In this document: one piece after another, positions 42,062-50,545 of the stretch
Layout of the letters: each line of letters begins with the position of its first letter
Position numbering within the stretch: the first letter of the stretch is position 1
Source: UMGS1696 sp964463375
GTDB lineage: Bacteria > Bacillota > Clostridia > Oscillospirales > CAG-272
DNA: 64,000 nt
NCBI GenBank assembly: GCA_964463375.1
Contig: CAYXBQ010000008.1
Span: 22,700-86,699 of the forward strand
Direction of reading: 5' to 3'
Position numbers and translations under genes: made by a program
The notes under the pieces: generated by a model
Told to the model about the DNA's origin: nothing
What the model saw: only the letters and a program-made list of their open reading frames with translations
Database searches by the model: none

Positions 42062-43522
42062 TCACATGCGCCCTTCGTAGGCTTCCAGCGTCTCTTGCTT
42101 TTTGCTTTCGGAGGCTTTGAGCTTGCTGTCGTACCAGGAGGTGAAGTCTCGGCTGGTCTGCCGGCTGAGATCGGCAAAGTGGCTGGCATATCCACCGCCC
42201 ATTTCTTCGTTGTAGTAGCCTAAGTCAAAGACACGGTTTGCCAGAATGATGTCCAGCATCTCGGCCGATTCGGTGTCACGGGAGTCACGGGTCTTCAGCG
42301 CCACGTCATAGTAGGCCGGCACCACATATTTGTTGCCCAAAATCGCCAGCGTCTCCACGATAAGCGAGGTGCGATCCATGTCCGTCACCGTGATGGGTAC
42401 AAAGAACAGATTGGTGCCTGCATCTACGTTGGACCAGTATTCGTCGGTCTCGTTCAGCTTCGGCCAGGGGATGATCCCGAAATTGGCGTCCATTTCCCGC
42501 ATGTTCAGCACGGAGGTGATGTTGACATCGATGAACATAGCCCGCTCTTCCGGGAACATCTTGATGGGCTCGCAGTCAATGGACTGGGTGGAGGTGGCAT
42601 CCAGATAGGTGTAGGGCGCATCCAGCAGGTCGAAATATTTCTCGAACATGGTCAGAGAACGTTCGTTGTACACGGAAAATTCGTAGGTCTTAGAGCCCTT
42701 TTCGATCACACGTGCGCCGGAGGAATAGAAGGCCTGGATGGGACCGATCCACAAGTGTGTGGCATAGCCGTACAGGTCGTTATCGGTGAATTCACCATCG
42801 CCGTCCAGATCCTGGGAATAGGTCTCCACCATGCCGATAAAATCGTCCAGCAGCCATTTGCCTTCCTTCACCGTTTCATAGGGGTAGGCAAGACCGTTGT
42901 CGTCGAAAATATCCTTGTTGAACAGCATGGCGTTGGTGGCACCGATGGATTCGTGGCTGATGTCGCCGATCATGCAGAACAGCCCGCCCGGCATCTGGAA
43001 GCTCTCCACGGCATCCTGATCCCAGTAGTCCTTGGTCAGATCCACGTAGGTCATGTCGTTCCAGTTGCGAGCCAGTCCCTGGTTGGCGTACCGATGGACG
43101 TTCCGAGGGTGGTTGATGATCAGGTCGTAGGCATCGTCGCCGGCCTGGATCGTGGCTTTGGCATCCATATCTCCGTTGGCGTTGGAGGAGCGGGTGTGGC
43201 TGATCACGATGTTGTAGCGATCCATGGTCTCGGAGTTACGCTTGTACACAGCATCGTTCACCACTTCACCGGTCATTTCTTCCGCCACCTGGTCTGCCAC
43301 CCATTTGTCGTCGTTCCGCAGCTGCATCCGGAAGTCGTAGCCCTCGTAATCGGTGGTGGGCAGGTGCACTAAGGGATCGGCGGTCTCGGTCTCTACAGGT
43401 GTGGTGTCGGCGTTTGCCGTGGTGTCAGTGGTATCGGCGGTCTCGGTACTACCGCAGGAGGAAAGGGGCATGGTCATGAGCATTGCCAGAAGCAGGCAGA
43501 GAAAACGTGTCGTAGATTTCAT
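42062..43522 (-). CDS. Extracellular solute-binding lipoprotein
   Basis: A 486-aa binding protein with lipobox LSSC. EF-hand-like loop DLDGDGEFTDNDLYG near residue 230; MLDIILANRVFDLGYYNEE at the C-terminus. Start ATG 43522 has AAAGGA nine bases upstream; two upstream in-frame ATGs lie inside or before that site. Divergent from the GH78-like gene, so it may bind rhamnose-containing oligosaccharides (inference from position). Confidence 0.9.
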   Translation of the reverse strand: MKSTTRFLCLLLAMLMTMPLSSCGSTETADTTDTTANADTTPVETETADPLVHLPTTDYEGYDFRMQLRNDDKWVADQVAEEMTGEVVNDAVYKRNSETMDRYNIVISHTRSSNANGDMDAKATIQAGDDAYDLIINHPRNVHRYANQGLARNWNDMTYVDLTKDYWDQDAVESFQMPGGLFCMIGDISHESIGATNAMLFNKDIFDDNGLAYPYETVKEGKWLLDDFIGMVETYSQDLDGDGEFTDNDLYGYATHLWIGPIQAFYSSGARVIEKGSKTYEFSVYNERSLTMFEKYFDLLDAPYTYLDATSTQSIDCEPIKMFPEERAMFIDVNITSVLNMREMDANFGIIPWPKLNETDEYWSNVDAGTNLFFVPITVTDMDRTSLIVETLAILGNKYVVPAYYDVALKTRDSRDTESAEMLDIILANRVFDLGYYNEEMGGGYASHFADLSRQTSRDFTSWYDSKLKASESKKQETLEAYEGRM

Positions 43523-43595
43523 GGTTCGCATTCCTTTCATATATGAAGCTGCCATAGCCGTAGAAGCACTGTACTATAGCGAATGTACTATGGTC

Positions 43596-43624
43596 AGTAT
43601 AGCATATATCTGCATCGTTGTCAA
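43596..43624 (-). promoter_or_regulatory. Promoter of the third solute-binding protein gene
   Basis: Minus strand: TTGACA (43624-43619), 17-nt spacer, TATACT (43601-43596). Confidence 0.85.
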
Positions 43625-43686
43625 GAGAAAATCTGTCATTTTTACCAGTTTTACCAAAAAAGTTTGGCGAAAGGGGCATGTCCCTC

Positions 43687-43715
43687 TTTCCAAATGGGAA
43701 CGGTTGTGGTATAAT
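43687..43715 (+). promoter_or_regulatory. Promoter of the GH78-like gene
   Basis: TTTCCA (43687-43692), 17-nt spacer ending GTGG, TATAAT (43710-43715). Confidence 0.65.
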
Positions 43716-43794
43716 GAATGGGGATGGTCTGCGCACGGTCGCAGCTTTTGGCATCCCCATGCGGATCACACAATATTTCACGGAGGTTTTTCCT

Positions 43795-46005
43795 ATGCAT
43801 ACATCCAAGTGGATCACCTGTCCCGGCTTTGGCTACTCGGACACCAACCTGTATTGGTTCCGCAAAGGCCTGACGCTGCCTGCTGTACCGGACAAGGCGA
43901 TCCTGCACATTTCGGCAGAAGCACGCTACAAGCTCTATGTCAACGGACAGCGGGTGGCGGTGGGTCCCTGCCGTTCTTCTGCGGAAGAAAAATACTACGA
44001 TACCATCGACATCGCACCCTATCTGCACGAGGGCGAGAACCAGCTCTTCTGCCATGTGCTGCAGCTGTGCGACAACGAGGACATGACCAAGGCCCGGTTC
44101 CTCTATGCGGTACGCCGCACGGGCAATCTGGCACTGGCGGCAAAGCTGACCTGCACCATGGCCGACGGTACCGAAAGTAGCCTGATCACCGACGAGAGCT
44201 GGGAGGTTTGCAAGGCACCTACCGCCAGCTTCCCGGTACGCCGTGGGGATATGTTCGTCTGCACCATGGAGGAGACCTACACACCGGGGGAAGCACAGTG
44301 GCAGAAGGCGGTGGTCCTGCGGGATGTCCACTGCGACAGAGAAACGCCTTACCTGTACGGCATCGTCAATGACCTGTACCTGACCCCCCGTCCCATTCCC
44401 ATGCTGCGGCAGAACGATGTGACCCCGGCAGCCGGCATGGACGAGGATGGCTACATTATTTTGGATACCCTGACCATTGGTTTCCCGGAGTTTACCTTTA
44501 CCGGTAAGGGCAAGGTGCTCATTCGCTATGCAGAATCCTTTGGGGATGGTGGCGAAAAGGGCGACCGGCTGGATCGTTCCAAGGGCATGACCGGCTCTAC
44601 CGACCTGGTGACAGTGGATGGAGAGACCCATTTTGAGCCCTTCTGGTTCCGCACCTGCCGGATCCTGCGGCTGGAGATCGAAGGGGATGTGCAGCTGACC
44701 GGGTTCCACTTCACCGAGGCAGGCTATCCACTGGACGTGCCGGAGAACTGCGATTTTGGCAACGAGACCGACAATGCTCTGTGGCAGATCTCCGTGAATA
44801 CCCTGAAGCGGTGCATGGTAGAATCCTACACGGACTGCCCCTTCTATGAGCAGCTGCAATACGATATGGACACCTCCATGCAGATGCTGTTCCACTACCA
44901 GCTGACCAACGATGACAAGCTGGCACGGAAGGCCATCCACGATTTCCGTTTGTCCCAGAGAGCCGATGGCCTGATGCACAGCCGGTATCCTTCCGTGGAG
45001 ATCCAGTACATCCCGACCTTCTGCTTCTATTATATCTTTATGGTGGCAGAGCATTACAAGCGGTTCGGGGACAAGGCACTGGTGCGGGAAAATCTGCGGG
45101 GCATCGATGGGGTACTGGAATGGTTCGATCACCAGATGGACGAATGCGGTCTGCTGCACAACACCCAGTATTGGGACTTCGTAGACTGGTCTGCACCCTG
45201 GATGGCCACTCGTGGGGAACCGTACATCGGAGGCAATCACTCCGGCAGTAGTGACTCCGGAGTGCGCAAGGTCGTGACCATCCACAGTGCCATGTACGTA
45301 TTTGCGCTGCGGCAGGCGGCTGATCTGTTTGCACTGTGCGGTAGAAACTGTACGGCGGCAGAATATCGTGCCAGAGCAGACAAGCTTGCCGAAACGATCG
45401 AAAAGCTGGCATGGCGAGAGGACAAGGGGCTGTACGCCGACGACTTGGCGGGGAATTACTACAGCCAGCATATGCAGGTTTGGTGCGTGCTTTCCGGGAT
45501 CGCAACGGGAGACAAGGCCCACCGTATCATGGAAAACGCCCTGCCGCTGGAAGCCGCCTGCACCCAGGCCTATGGCTACCTGTACTTCCGGGCACTGGAG
45601 AAGGCCGGGCTTTACGACAAGACAGAGATCATGATGGACAAGCTCAGAGCATTGTCTGCCCTGCACTGTACCACCATTCCGGAAACGCCGGAGGCACCGC
45701 GCAGCGACTGCCACGCCTGGGGTGCCGTTGCCATCTACGAATTTGCGGCAGTGGTACTGGGTGTTCGCACCATTTCTGCGGCAGACAAGAGGATCCGCAT
45801 CCAGCCTCGCATCGCCGGCAGAGACCATGCAAAGGGTTCTGTTGCCGTTGTTGGTGGTATGGTCACGGTGGATTGGAAGATCGAGGATGGCTGGTTCAAG
45901 ATGCACGTGGTGGCACCTCGTGGGCTGAACCAGGAGATCATCCTGCCCAACGGTGCTGTGATGCACACGGATCTGGACAGAGCTGTGTACACCTGCAAGC
46001 TGTAA
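43795..46005 (+). CDS. GH78-like alpha-L-rhamnosidase, cytoplasmic
   Basis: A 736-aa enzyme. N-terminal beta-sandwich modules (ILHISAEARYKLYVNGQRV is the usual first one), then an (alpha/alpha)6 domain with the GH78 hallmark ESYTDCPFYEQLQYDMDT near residue 345 and a late SDCHAWGAVAIYEF motif, ending in a small beta domain. No signal peptide. ATG 43795 follows CGGAGG; longer frames run through the promoter. It should remove terminal rhamnose from imported glycans. Confidence 0.87.
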   Translation: MHTSKWITCPGFGYSDTNLYWFRKGLTLPAVPDKAILHISAEARYKLYVNGQRVAVGPCRSSAEEKYYDTIDIAPYLHEGENQLFCHVLQLCDNEDMTKARFLYAVRRTGNLALAAKLTCTMADGTESSLITDESWEVCKAPTASFPVRRGDMFVCTMEETYTPGEAQWQKAVVLRDVHCDRETPYLYGIVNDLYLTPRPIPMLRQNDVTPAAGMDEDGYIILDTLTIGFPEFTFTGKGKVLIRYAESFGDGGEKGDRLDRSKGMTGSTDLVTVDGETHFEPFWFRTCRILRLEIEGDVQLTGFHFTEAGYPLDVPENCDFGNETDNALWQISVNTLKRCMVESYTDCPFYEQLQYDMDTSMQMLFHYQLTNDDKLARKAIHDFRLSQRADGLMHSRYPSVEIQYIPTFCFYYIFMVAEHYKRFGDKALVRENLRGIDGVLEWFDHQMDECGLLHNTQYWDFVDWSAPWMATRGEPYIGGNHSGSSDSGVRKVVTIHSAMYVFALRQAADLFALCGRNCTAAEYRARADKLAETIEKLAWREDKGLYADDLAGNYYSQHMQVWCVLSGIATGDKAHRIMENALPLEAACTQAYGYLYFRALEKAGLYDKTEIMMDKLRALSALHCTTIPETPEAPRSDCHAWGAVAIYEFAAVVLGVRTISAADKRIRIQPRIAGRDHAKGSVAVVGGMVTVDWKIEDGWFKMHVVAPRGLNQEIILPNGAVMHTDLDRAVYTCKL

Positions 46006-46017
46006 TATAGGCATAAA

Positions 46018-46057
46018 GAAAACCGTTCGTTTTCCGAAAGGAGACGAACGGTTTTTT
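46018..46057 (+). terminator. Terminator of the GH78-like gene
   Basis: AAAACCGTTCGT and ACGAACGGTTTTTT form a 12-bp perfect hairpin around a 13-nt loop. Confidence 0.88.
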
Positions 46058-46067
46058 GTGATGAGAA

Positions 46068-46112
46068 AGCCCGACCGGGTTGCGCATCGTGGAGAGGCGT
46101 GATCGGGTCTGT
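46068..46112 (-). repeat. 45-bp hairpin element, copy A
   Basis: About 82% identical to 47073-47117 and in the same orientation. On the minus strand it folds as CCCGA...TCGGG with a short T-tract, so it could terminate the Abi_2 gene. Base changes in the stem relative to copy B keep the pairing. Confidence 0.7.
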
Positions 46113-46142
46113 CATGGATAGTATATGCAGGTGTTGGCTATC

Positions 46143-47048
46143 TTATACCTGAAAATGTACAGCCCAATCTATTGGAAAATTCATTCTTTGGAGTTCGTAC
46201 ACACCTTCGTATTTTTGCAACAATATATGTAAAGATGCGGCAAAATCTGTCCACGAGGAATCTGTAGGACGAAGATATTTCATTGCCAGCAACATTTGAT
46301 ATAGACCATTGAATTTAGGCTGCTCGATACGGTCTGCTTCGATAAGCTGTGGAAAAGTGTTTATAGAGCGGTTGTAAATCCGACTGTTGTGAGCACAGAT
46401 ATTTCGTAAAATAGATGTGGCTCGTATCCATGAAGTGAGTATATCTTGAGAGGGTGTGATTCAATTTCCTCGTTGATTTGTATATTTATAGAATTGTGCG
46501 ATTCGTGAAAAAGCACTGTCTGACCCCGTTTTGAGGTTTTTGATCAGTTTCGACAACATCCCAAAAGACAAGATCTCAACGGTTGCCCACAGCGGAATAG
46601 CTCCATCATACTGCTCATAATTGTGTAGAATGAACACATCATCGGAACGAGCAATTTCACCAGCGATCGTACTTTGATTTTTCCAGTACCATTCCTTATC
46701 CTTGAAAATGGATGGATCATTTAAAACCAAGACATCCTGCATGGGTTGAAACGCATGGACAAAACGAACACGCAATGCTATCTCGATCTGAGAAAGATAC
46801 GAAAAAAGCAAATGAGAAAGCTCTGTATCAAAGCGATATAGCTTTAGAATGTCGCTGAAATTTGTTCCCTCTATGTAACGATTTGTGCTGTAGTTATATA
46901 AGTGATAACAGTATCCACGGAGACGATAATAACCAATTGTACTGAGTGCTTCTTCAGCTTCCGATAGAGAGGGTATTGCCATGCCAGAGTCTATGAGTTT
47001 TTGTATGAGCTCAGATTCTGACAAATATGGCTTAGGATAGTTATACAT
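46143..47048 (-). pseudogene. Abi_2/AbiF-type HEPN gene with in-frame stop
   Basis: From ATG 47048 (MYNYPKPYLSESELIQKLID) to TAA at 46145-46143 the frame would code for 301 residues, the usual Abi_2 length, but TGA at 46463-46461 stops it after 195 codons. Before the stop: GYYRLRGYCYHLYN, LSHLLFSYLSQIEIALRVRFVHAF, PLWATVEILSFGMLSKL. After it, still in frame: SWIRATSILRNICAHNSRIYNR, holding the RNxxxH catalytic HEPN motif (46406-46389). The short product would lack the nuclease site. AT-rich compared with neighbours, so probably acquired. Could also be a sequencing error or, less likely, stop readthrough. Confidence 0.8.
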
Positions 47049-47066
47049 AAAAAAGTCCTTCGCTGC

Positions 47067-47118
47067 AAAAAAAGCCCCGCCGGGTTGCGCATTGTGAAGA
47101 GGCGTGGCGGGTTCTGTT
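47067..47118 (-). ncRNA. Putative ~50-nt structured leader RNA of the Abi_2 gene
   Basis: The promoter at 47125-47153 would start transcription near 47118. The next 45 nt are repeat copy B, which folds (CCCGCC/GGCGGG) and ends in seven T (47073-47067), i.e. an intrinsic terminator 20 nt before the Abi_2 ATG. The expected product is a short discrete RNA, with the gene read only by leak-through. Prediction only. Confidence 0.4.
47073..47117 (-). repeat. 45-bp hairpin element, copy B
   Basis: Direct repeat of copy A, separated by about 1 kb that contains the Abi_2 gene. Stem CCCGCC/GGCGGG with the shared loop core GGGTTGCGCAT.GTG.AGAGGCGTG on the + strand. Confidence 0.75.
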
Positions 47119-47124
47119 GTGTTC

Positions 47125-47153
47125 ATTATACCACACAAAGTGTGGTTTGTCAA
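47125..47153 (-). promoter_or_regulatory. Consensus promoter of the Abi_2 leader RNA
   Basis: Minus strand: TTGACA (47153-47148), 17-nt spacer, TATAAT (47130-47125); the spacer contains CCACAC/GTGTGG inverted repeats. Confidence 0.85.
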
Positions 47154-47217
47154 CCGGTTTGCAGCATTCCTTTTTGAAAATTTTTGGTGAGAATGCCAAC
47201 ATTTTTCGTATACCCAC

Positions 47218-47499
47218 CTACGGTCTGTCCACCGTAGCCATATTTTTCTCGGCATCGTAGCCCACTTCCAAACCGTATGCTTCCGCCAGCGCACGGAGCG
47301 GTGCATAGGTGGTGCCGTCGTAGACAAAGGTCATGACTTTGTTCCCGTTGGCATCCGTTGGCTGAAATTCCGTGCCGTTGACAAGGATTCGGATGGAGGG
47401 GTCCACGGTGATCTGGACAAAACCGGTTTCGGCCAGGCTGTGTACCGCAAGCAGGCAGAACCCTAAGGTGACCAATGCGGTCAAAAGGATCTTTTTCAT
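47218..47499 (-). CDS. Secreted copper-amine-oxidase-N domain fragment
   Basis: A 93-aa protein: signal peptide MKKILLTALVTLGFCLLAVHSLA plus one Cu_amine_oxidN1 domain (VDPSIRILVNGTEFQPTDANG, TYAPLRALAEAYGLEVGYD). It is nearly a copy of the first 92 residues of the next gene upstream in the operon and stops where that gene's SGNH part begins. SD AAAGGAGG, ATG 47499. May be a stand-alone wall-associated domain or a truncated duplicate. Confidence 0.8.
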   Translation of the reverse strand: MKKILLTALVTLGFCLLAVHSLAETGFVQITVDPSIRILVNGTEFQPTDANGNKVMTFVYDGTTYAPLRALAEAYGLEVGYDAEKNMATVDRP

Positions 47500-47509
47500 G
47501 TTGCCTCCT

Positions 47510-48988
47510 TTAGGTGTTGATGATCCCTTGAAAATCCCATTCGGACAGGACGTAGACCAGGTAGTCCGGGTCGTTCTTCTGGATCTGGGCGAAGTTGAAG
47601 GTGTAGGAGAAGGACGGCATCATGTAGGCAGAATCACTTGCGTCCACCAGCAAATCGTACAGATACGCACCGTAGGAGTTGCGCATGACCATGATGTCCG
47701 GCAGCGTGGCACGGTCGGTATGGTAGGTGCCGCCACCCTGGATCTCACCGGAGAAGGCAGCGTAGGCCAATGACCAGTTTTGGATGGGGAATCGCTCGAT
47801 GGCATTTGCCGCCGGTGTATCCAGCTTGCCGATCCGCTGGAAGGTGTATTCGTAGACCTTGCCGTCTTGGTCGATGTCAAAATACCAGGGCATGTCGCCA
47901 CGGGTGTAGTAGCCCCATTGCCATTCGAAGGCATCAAAGGTCTTGGGCGAGGCATCCGGGTATTTCTCGGCGATATGGGTAAACAGATCTACGTATGCCA
48001 AATAGGCACCGTAGTCCGTCCAGTGGCTGTCGTTTTGGAAATACAGGGGCAGGGCATCGTTCTTGCGCTTGGCAAAGGTATCTCGCATATCGATGACGGT
48101 GGCACCGGCTGCGGTCAGGGCATCGGCCACTTGATCGAACCGACTGTCCCCTGTGCCCGGCTTTGCCACCTCTTCCGGTACCAATTCGGAATACACGGTC
48201 ATAGAGGCCGGCACCAGCACGAAGACCATTTCGCAGCCATCGCCTACGGTTTTCAGCTTATTTACCCGCTCTGTATACCGGTCCGTGATGCTTTTTACCA
48301 CATCCTGGGACAGCCGGTTGGTGTGAGTGAAGTCCGGGATCATTTTTTTGTAGAAGCACTGGTTCTCGTAGCCGATCCACACGCCCCAGTCGTCGCTGCA
48401 GCTGGGCTGGACGATGTTGCCTTCCCAGTGGACGGTGCCGCCGATCTGCTCTCCATTGGCCTTTTGCACCACGTCCAGCTTGGCAGATCCACCGGGATTT
48501 TGGAACCGCAGGGCAAAGCTGCCGCCCTCGGACACCACGGAAAAGGTACCGCTGTCGTTTGTGGCGGAAATGGTCGTACCCACGGCACATTCTCCAAAGA
48601 GCACGCAATAGTCGCCGTCGGAATGGGAGGCACCCAACACCTTTAGCGGCCGGTTTTTCGCTTTGGCATCGTACACCTCCGCTACCTTTGCCGGTGCCGC
48701 ATAGGGAGACCGCTCGCCCACCGTCGCCATATTCTTTTCCGCATCGTAGCCCACTTCCAGACCAAAGGCCTCCGCTAAGGCACGGAGCGGTGCATAGGTG
48801 GTGCCGTTGTACACAAAGGTCATGACATCCTTACCCTTTGCATCCTTTGGCTGGAATACTTTCCCATCTACCAAAATTTGGATGGATGGGTCTACCGATA
48901 TTTTGATCAGGCCACCGGCAGCTAAGATCTGGAGCGTGAGCAGAAACACGAAAACGACGGACAGGGCAGTCACGCATATTTTTTTCAT
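47510..48988 (-). CDS. Secreted copper-amine-oxidase-N plus SGNH (AlgX-like) protein
   Basis: A 492-aa exported protein. Signal peptide, Cu_amine_oxidN1 domain (to ~92), linker, and a C-terminal SGNH/AlgX-like acetyltransferase domain with LPLYFQNDSHWTDYGAYLAY and IMVMRNSYGAYLYDLL (Ser nucleophile region). It would transfer acetyl groups passed through the MBOAT protein to a surface glycan. Paralogue of the gene upstream in the operon. SD GAGGC, ATG 48988. Confidence 0.82.
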   Translation of the reverse strand: MKKICVTALSVVFVFLLTLQILAAGGLIKISVDPSIQILVDGKVFQPKDAKGKDVMTFVYNGTTYAPLRALAEAFGLEVGYDAEKNMATVGERSPYAAPAKVAEVYDAKAKNRPLKVLGASHSDGDYCVLFGECAVGTTISATNDSGTFSVVSEGGSFALRFQNPGGSAKLDVVQKANGEQIGGTVHWEGNIVQPSCSDDWGVWIGYENQCFYKKMIPDFTHTNRLSQDVVKSITDRYTERVNKLKTVGDGCEMVFVLVPASMTVYSELVPEEVAKPGTGDSRFDQVADALTAAGATVIDMRDTFAKRKNDALPLYFQNDSHWTDYGAYLAYVDLFTHIAEKYPDASPKTFDAFEWQWGYYTRGDMPWYFDIDQDGKVYEYTFQRIGKLDTPAANAIERFPIQNWSLAYAAFSGEIQGGGTYHTDRATLPDIMVMRNSYGAYLYDLLVDASDSAYMMPSFSYTFNFAQIQKNDPDYLVYVLSEWDFQGIINT

Positions 48989-48998
48989 GAACGCCTCT

Positions 48999-50486
48999 TT
49001 AGTTGTCGATGATATTTTGGAAATCCCACTCGGACAGGATGTAGATCAGGTAGTCCGGGTCGTTTTTCTTGATCTGGGCAAGGTTGAAGGTGTAGGAGAA
49101 TGTAGGCATCATATACGCCTTGTCGCTCTTGTCCACCATCAGCTCATACAAATAGGAGCCGTAGGAGTTGCGCATGACCATGATGTCCGGCAGGTTTTCC
49201 CGGTGGGTGTTGTAGGTGCTGCCGTTCTGGATCTCCGCAGAGAAGGTGGGGTAGGCCAGGGACCAGCCCTTGTTGGGATACCGGGTGATGGCACGCACGG
49301 CGGGATGGTCAAAGGTGCCGATCCGCTCGAAGGTGTATTCGTATACCAAACCACCCTGGTCAACATCAAAGTACCAGGGCATGTCTCCTCTGGTGTAGTA
49401 GCCCCACTTCCACTCAAATTCATCAAAGGTCTTGGGTGCGGCATCCGTATACCGGTCGGAGATGAAGTCGTACAGGTCTACATAGGTCAGATAGGCGGCG
49501 TAATCCGTCCAGTGGCTGTCGTAGTTGAAGTACAAGGGCAGGGCATCGTTTTTGCGCTCGGAGAAGGTCTTCCGCATGTCCACCACCTTGGCACCGGCTT
49601 CGGTCAGGGCATTTGCCAGCTGGTCAAAGCGGCTGTCTCCTTCTACAGGTGTAGCAACCTCCGGCGGTACCAGCTCCGGATACACGGTCATGGAGGCGGG
49701 CACCATCACGAAGATCATCTCGCAGCCGTCTCCCACGGTCTTGAGCTTTTCCACCCGCTCTGCATATCGTTCGGTAATGCTCTTTAGCACCGTATCCGAC
49801 AGCAGATTGGTGTGGGTGAAGTCCGGGATCATCTTGTTGTAGAAGCCCTGGTTTTCGTAGCCGATCCACACGCCCCAGTCGTCGCCGTAATCCGGCAGAG
49901 AGGCCTCGCCTTCCCAATGAAGGGTGTCGCCGATCTGCTTGCCGTCAGCCTTCTGGGTCACATCCAGTACCATGGAAAGGTCGGGACTGAGTATGCGCAT
50001 AGCAAAGCAGCCACCCTCCGATACCACGGAGAACGTGCCTTCCTCGTTTTCGATATACACCGTGGTGCCTACCGCGCATTCGCCATAGACCACGCAATAG
50101 TCATCGTCGGAGAAACCAGCACCCAGCACCTTCAGTTCCCGGTTTTCGATGTTGGGATCGTATACGTCTGCAACCTTGGCGGGGGCGGAGTAGGGCGTGT
50201 AGTCTGTGATGGGCACCTCTTCCACGGGACCCTTTGTCTCGATGGGCTCGGTCTCCGGGGCTTTTGTCTCCACCTTTTTGGTGCTTTTGCCTTCGATCAT
50301 GGCTTGCTTTTTGGATTCTGCCTCGGCATCCTTGGATTCCTGGGTCTTGGCATCGGAGAGCTTTAGCTGCTCTAAGGCACTTGCCTTATCCACCGATACG
50401 CCACCCTTTTTGCCACAGGCTACGGCTAAGGGCATACAGCAGAGCAGGGCTAAAAACAGGGCTGTCAGTCTATTTTGCTTTTTCAT
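48999..50486 (-). CDS. SGNH (AlgX-like) lipoprotein
   Basis: A 495-aa protein: lipobox LAVAC near residue 20-24, a ~70-residue Lys/Glu/Thr linker, then the same SGNH-like domain as the 47510 gene (LPLYFNYDSHWTDYAAYLTY, IMVMRNSYGSYLYELM). No Cu-amine-oxidase domain. Probably a membrane-tethered O-acetyltransferase. It lies 11 bp from the next gene of the operon. Confidence 0.82.
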   Translation of the reverse strand: MKKQNRLTALFLALLCCMPLAVACGKKGGVSVDKASALEQLKLSDAKTQESKDAEAESKKQAMIEGKSTKKVETKAPETEPIETKGPVEEVPITDYTPYSAPAKVADVYDPNIENRELKVLGAGFSDDDYCVVYGECAVGTTVYIENEEGTFSVVSEGGCFAMRILSPDLSMVLDVTQKADGKQIGDTLHWEGEASLPDYGDDWGVWIGYENQGFYNKMIPDFTHTNLLSDTVLKSITERYAERVEKLKTVGDGCEMIFVMVPASMTVYPELVPPEVATPVEGDSRFDQLANALTEAGAKVVDMRKTFSERKNDALPLYFNYDSHWTDYAAYLTYVDLYDFISDRYTDAAPKTFDEFEWKWGYYTRGDMPWYFDVDQGGLVYEYTFERIGTFDHPAVRAITRYPNKGWSLAYPTFSAEIQNGSTYNTHRENLPDIMVMRNSYGSYLYELMVDKSDKAYMMPTFSYTFNLAQIKKNDPDYLIYILSEWDFQNIIDN

Positions 50487-50545
50487 GTTGATGAATTCCT
50501 TTATTGTATTTGCTCCATATCGGAAATGCTATGTGTATATCCAAC

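Noticed and set aside
43651..46014. 787-aa open frame on the minus strand opposite the GH78-like gene
   Set aside because: Same reason: antisense shadow without motifs or start signals, crossing the GH78 promoter.
46068..47117. Integron attC sites around the Abi_2 gene
   Set aside because: The repeats lack the RYYYAAC/GTTRRRY core pair and no integrase is seen; terminator-like hairpins fit better.
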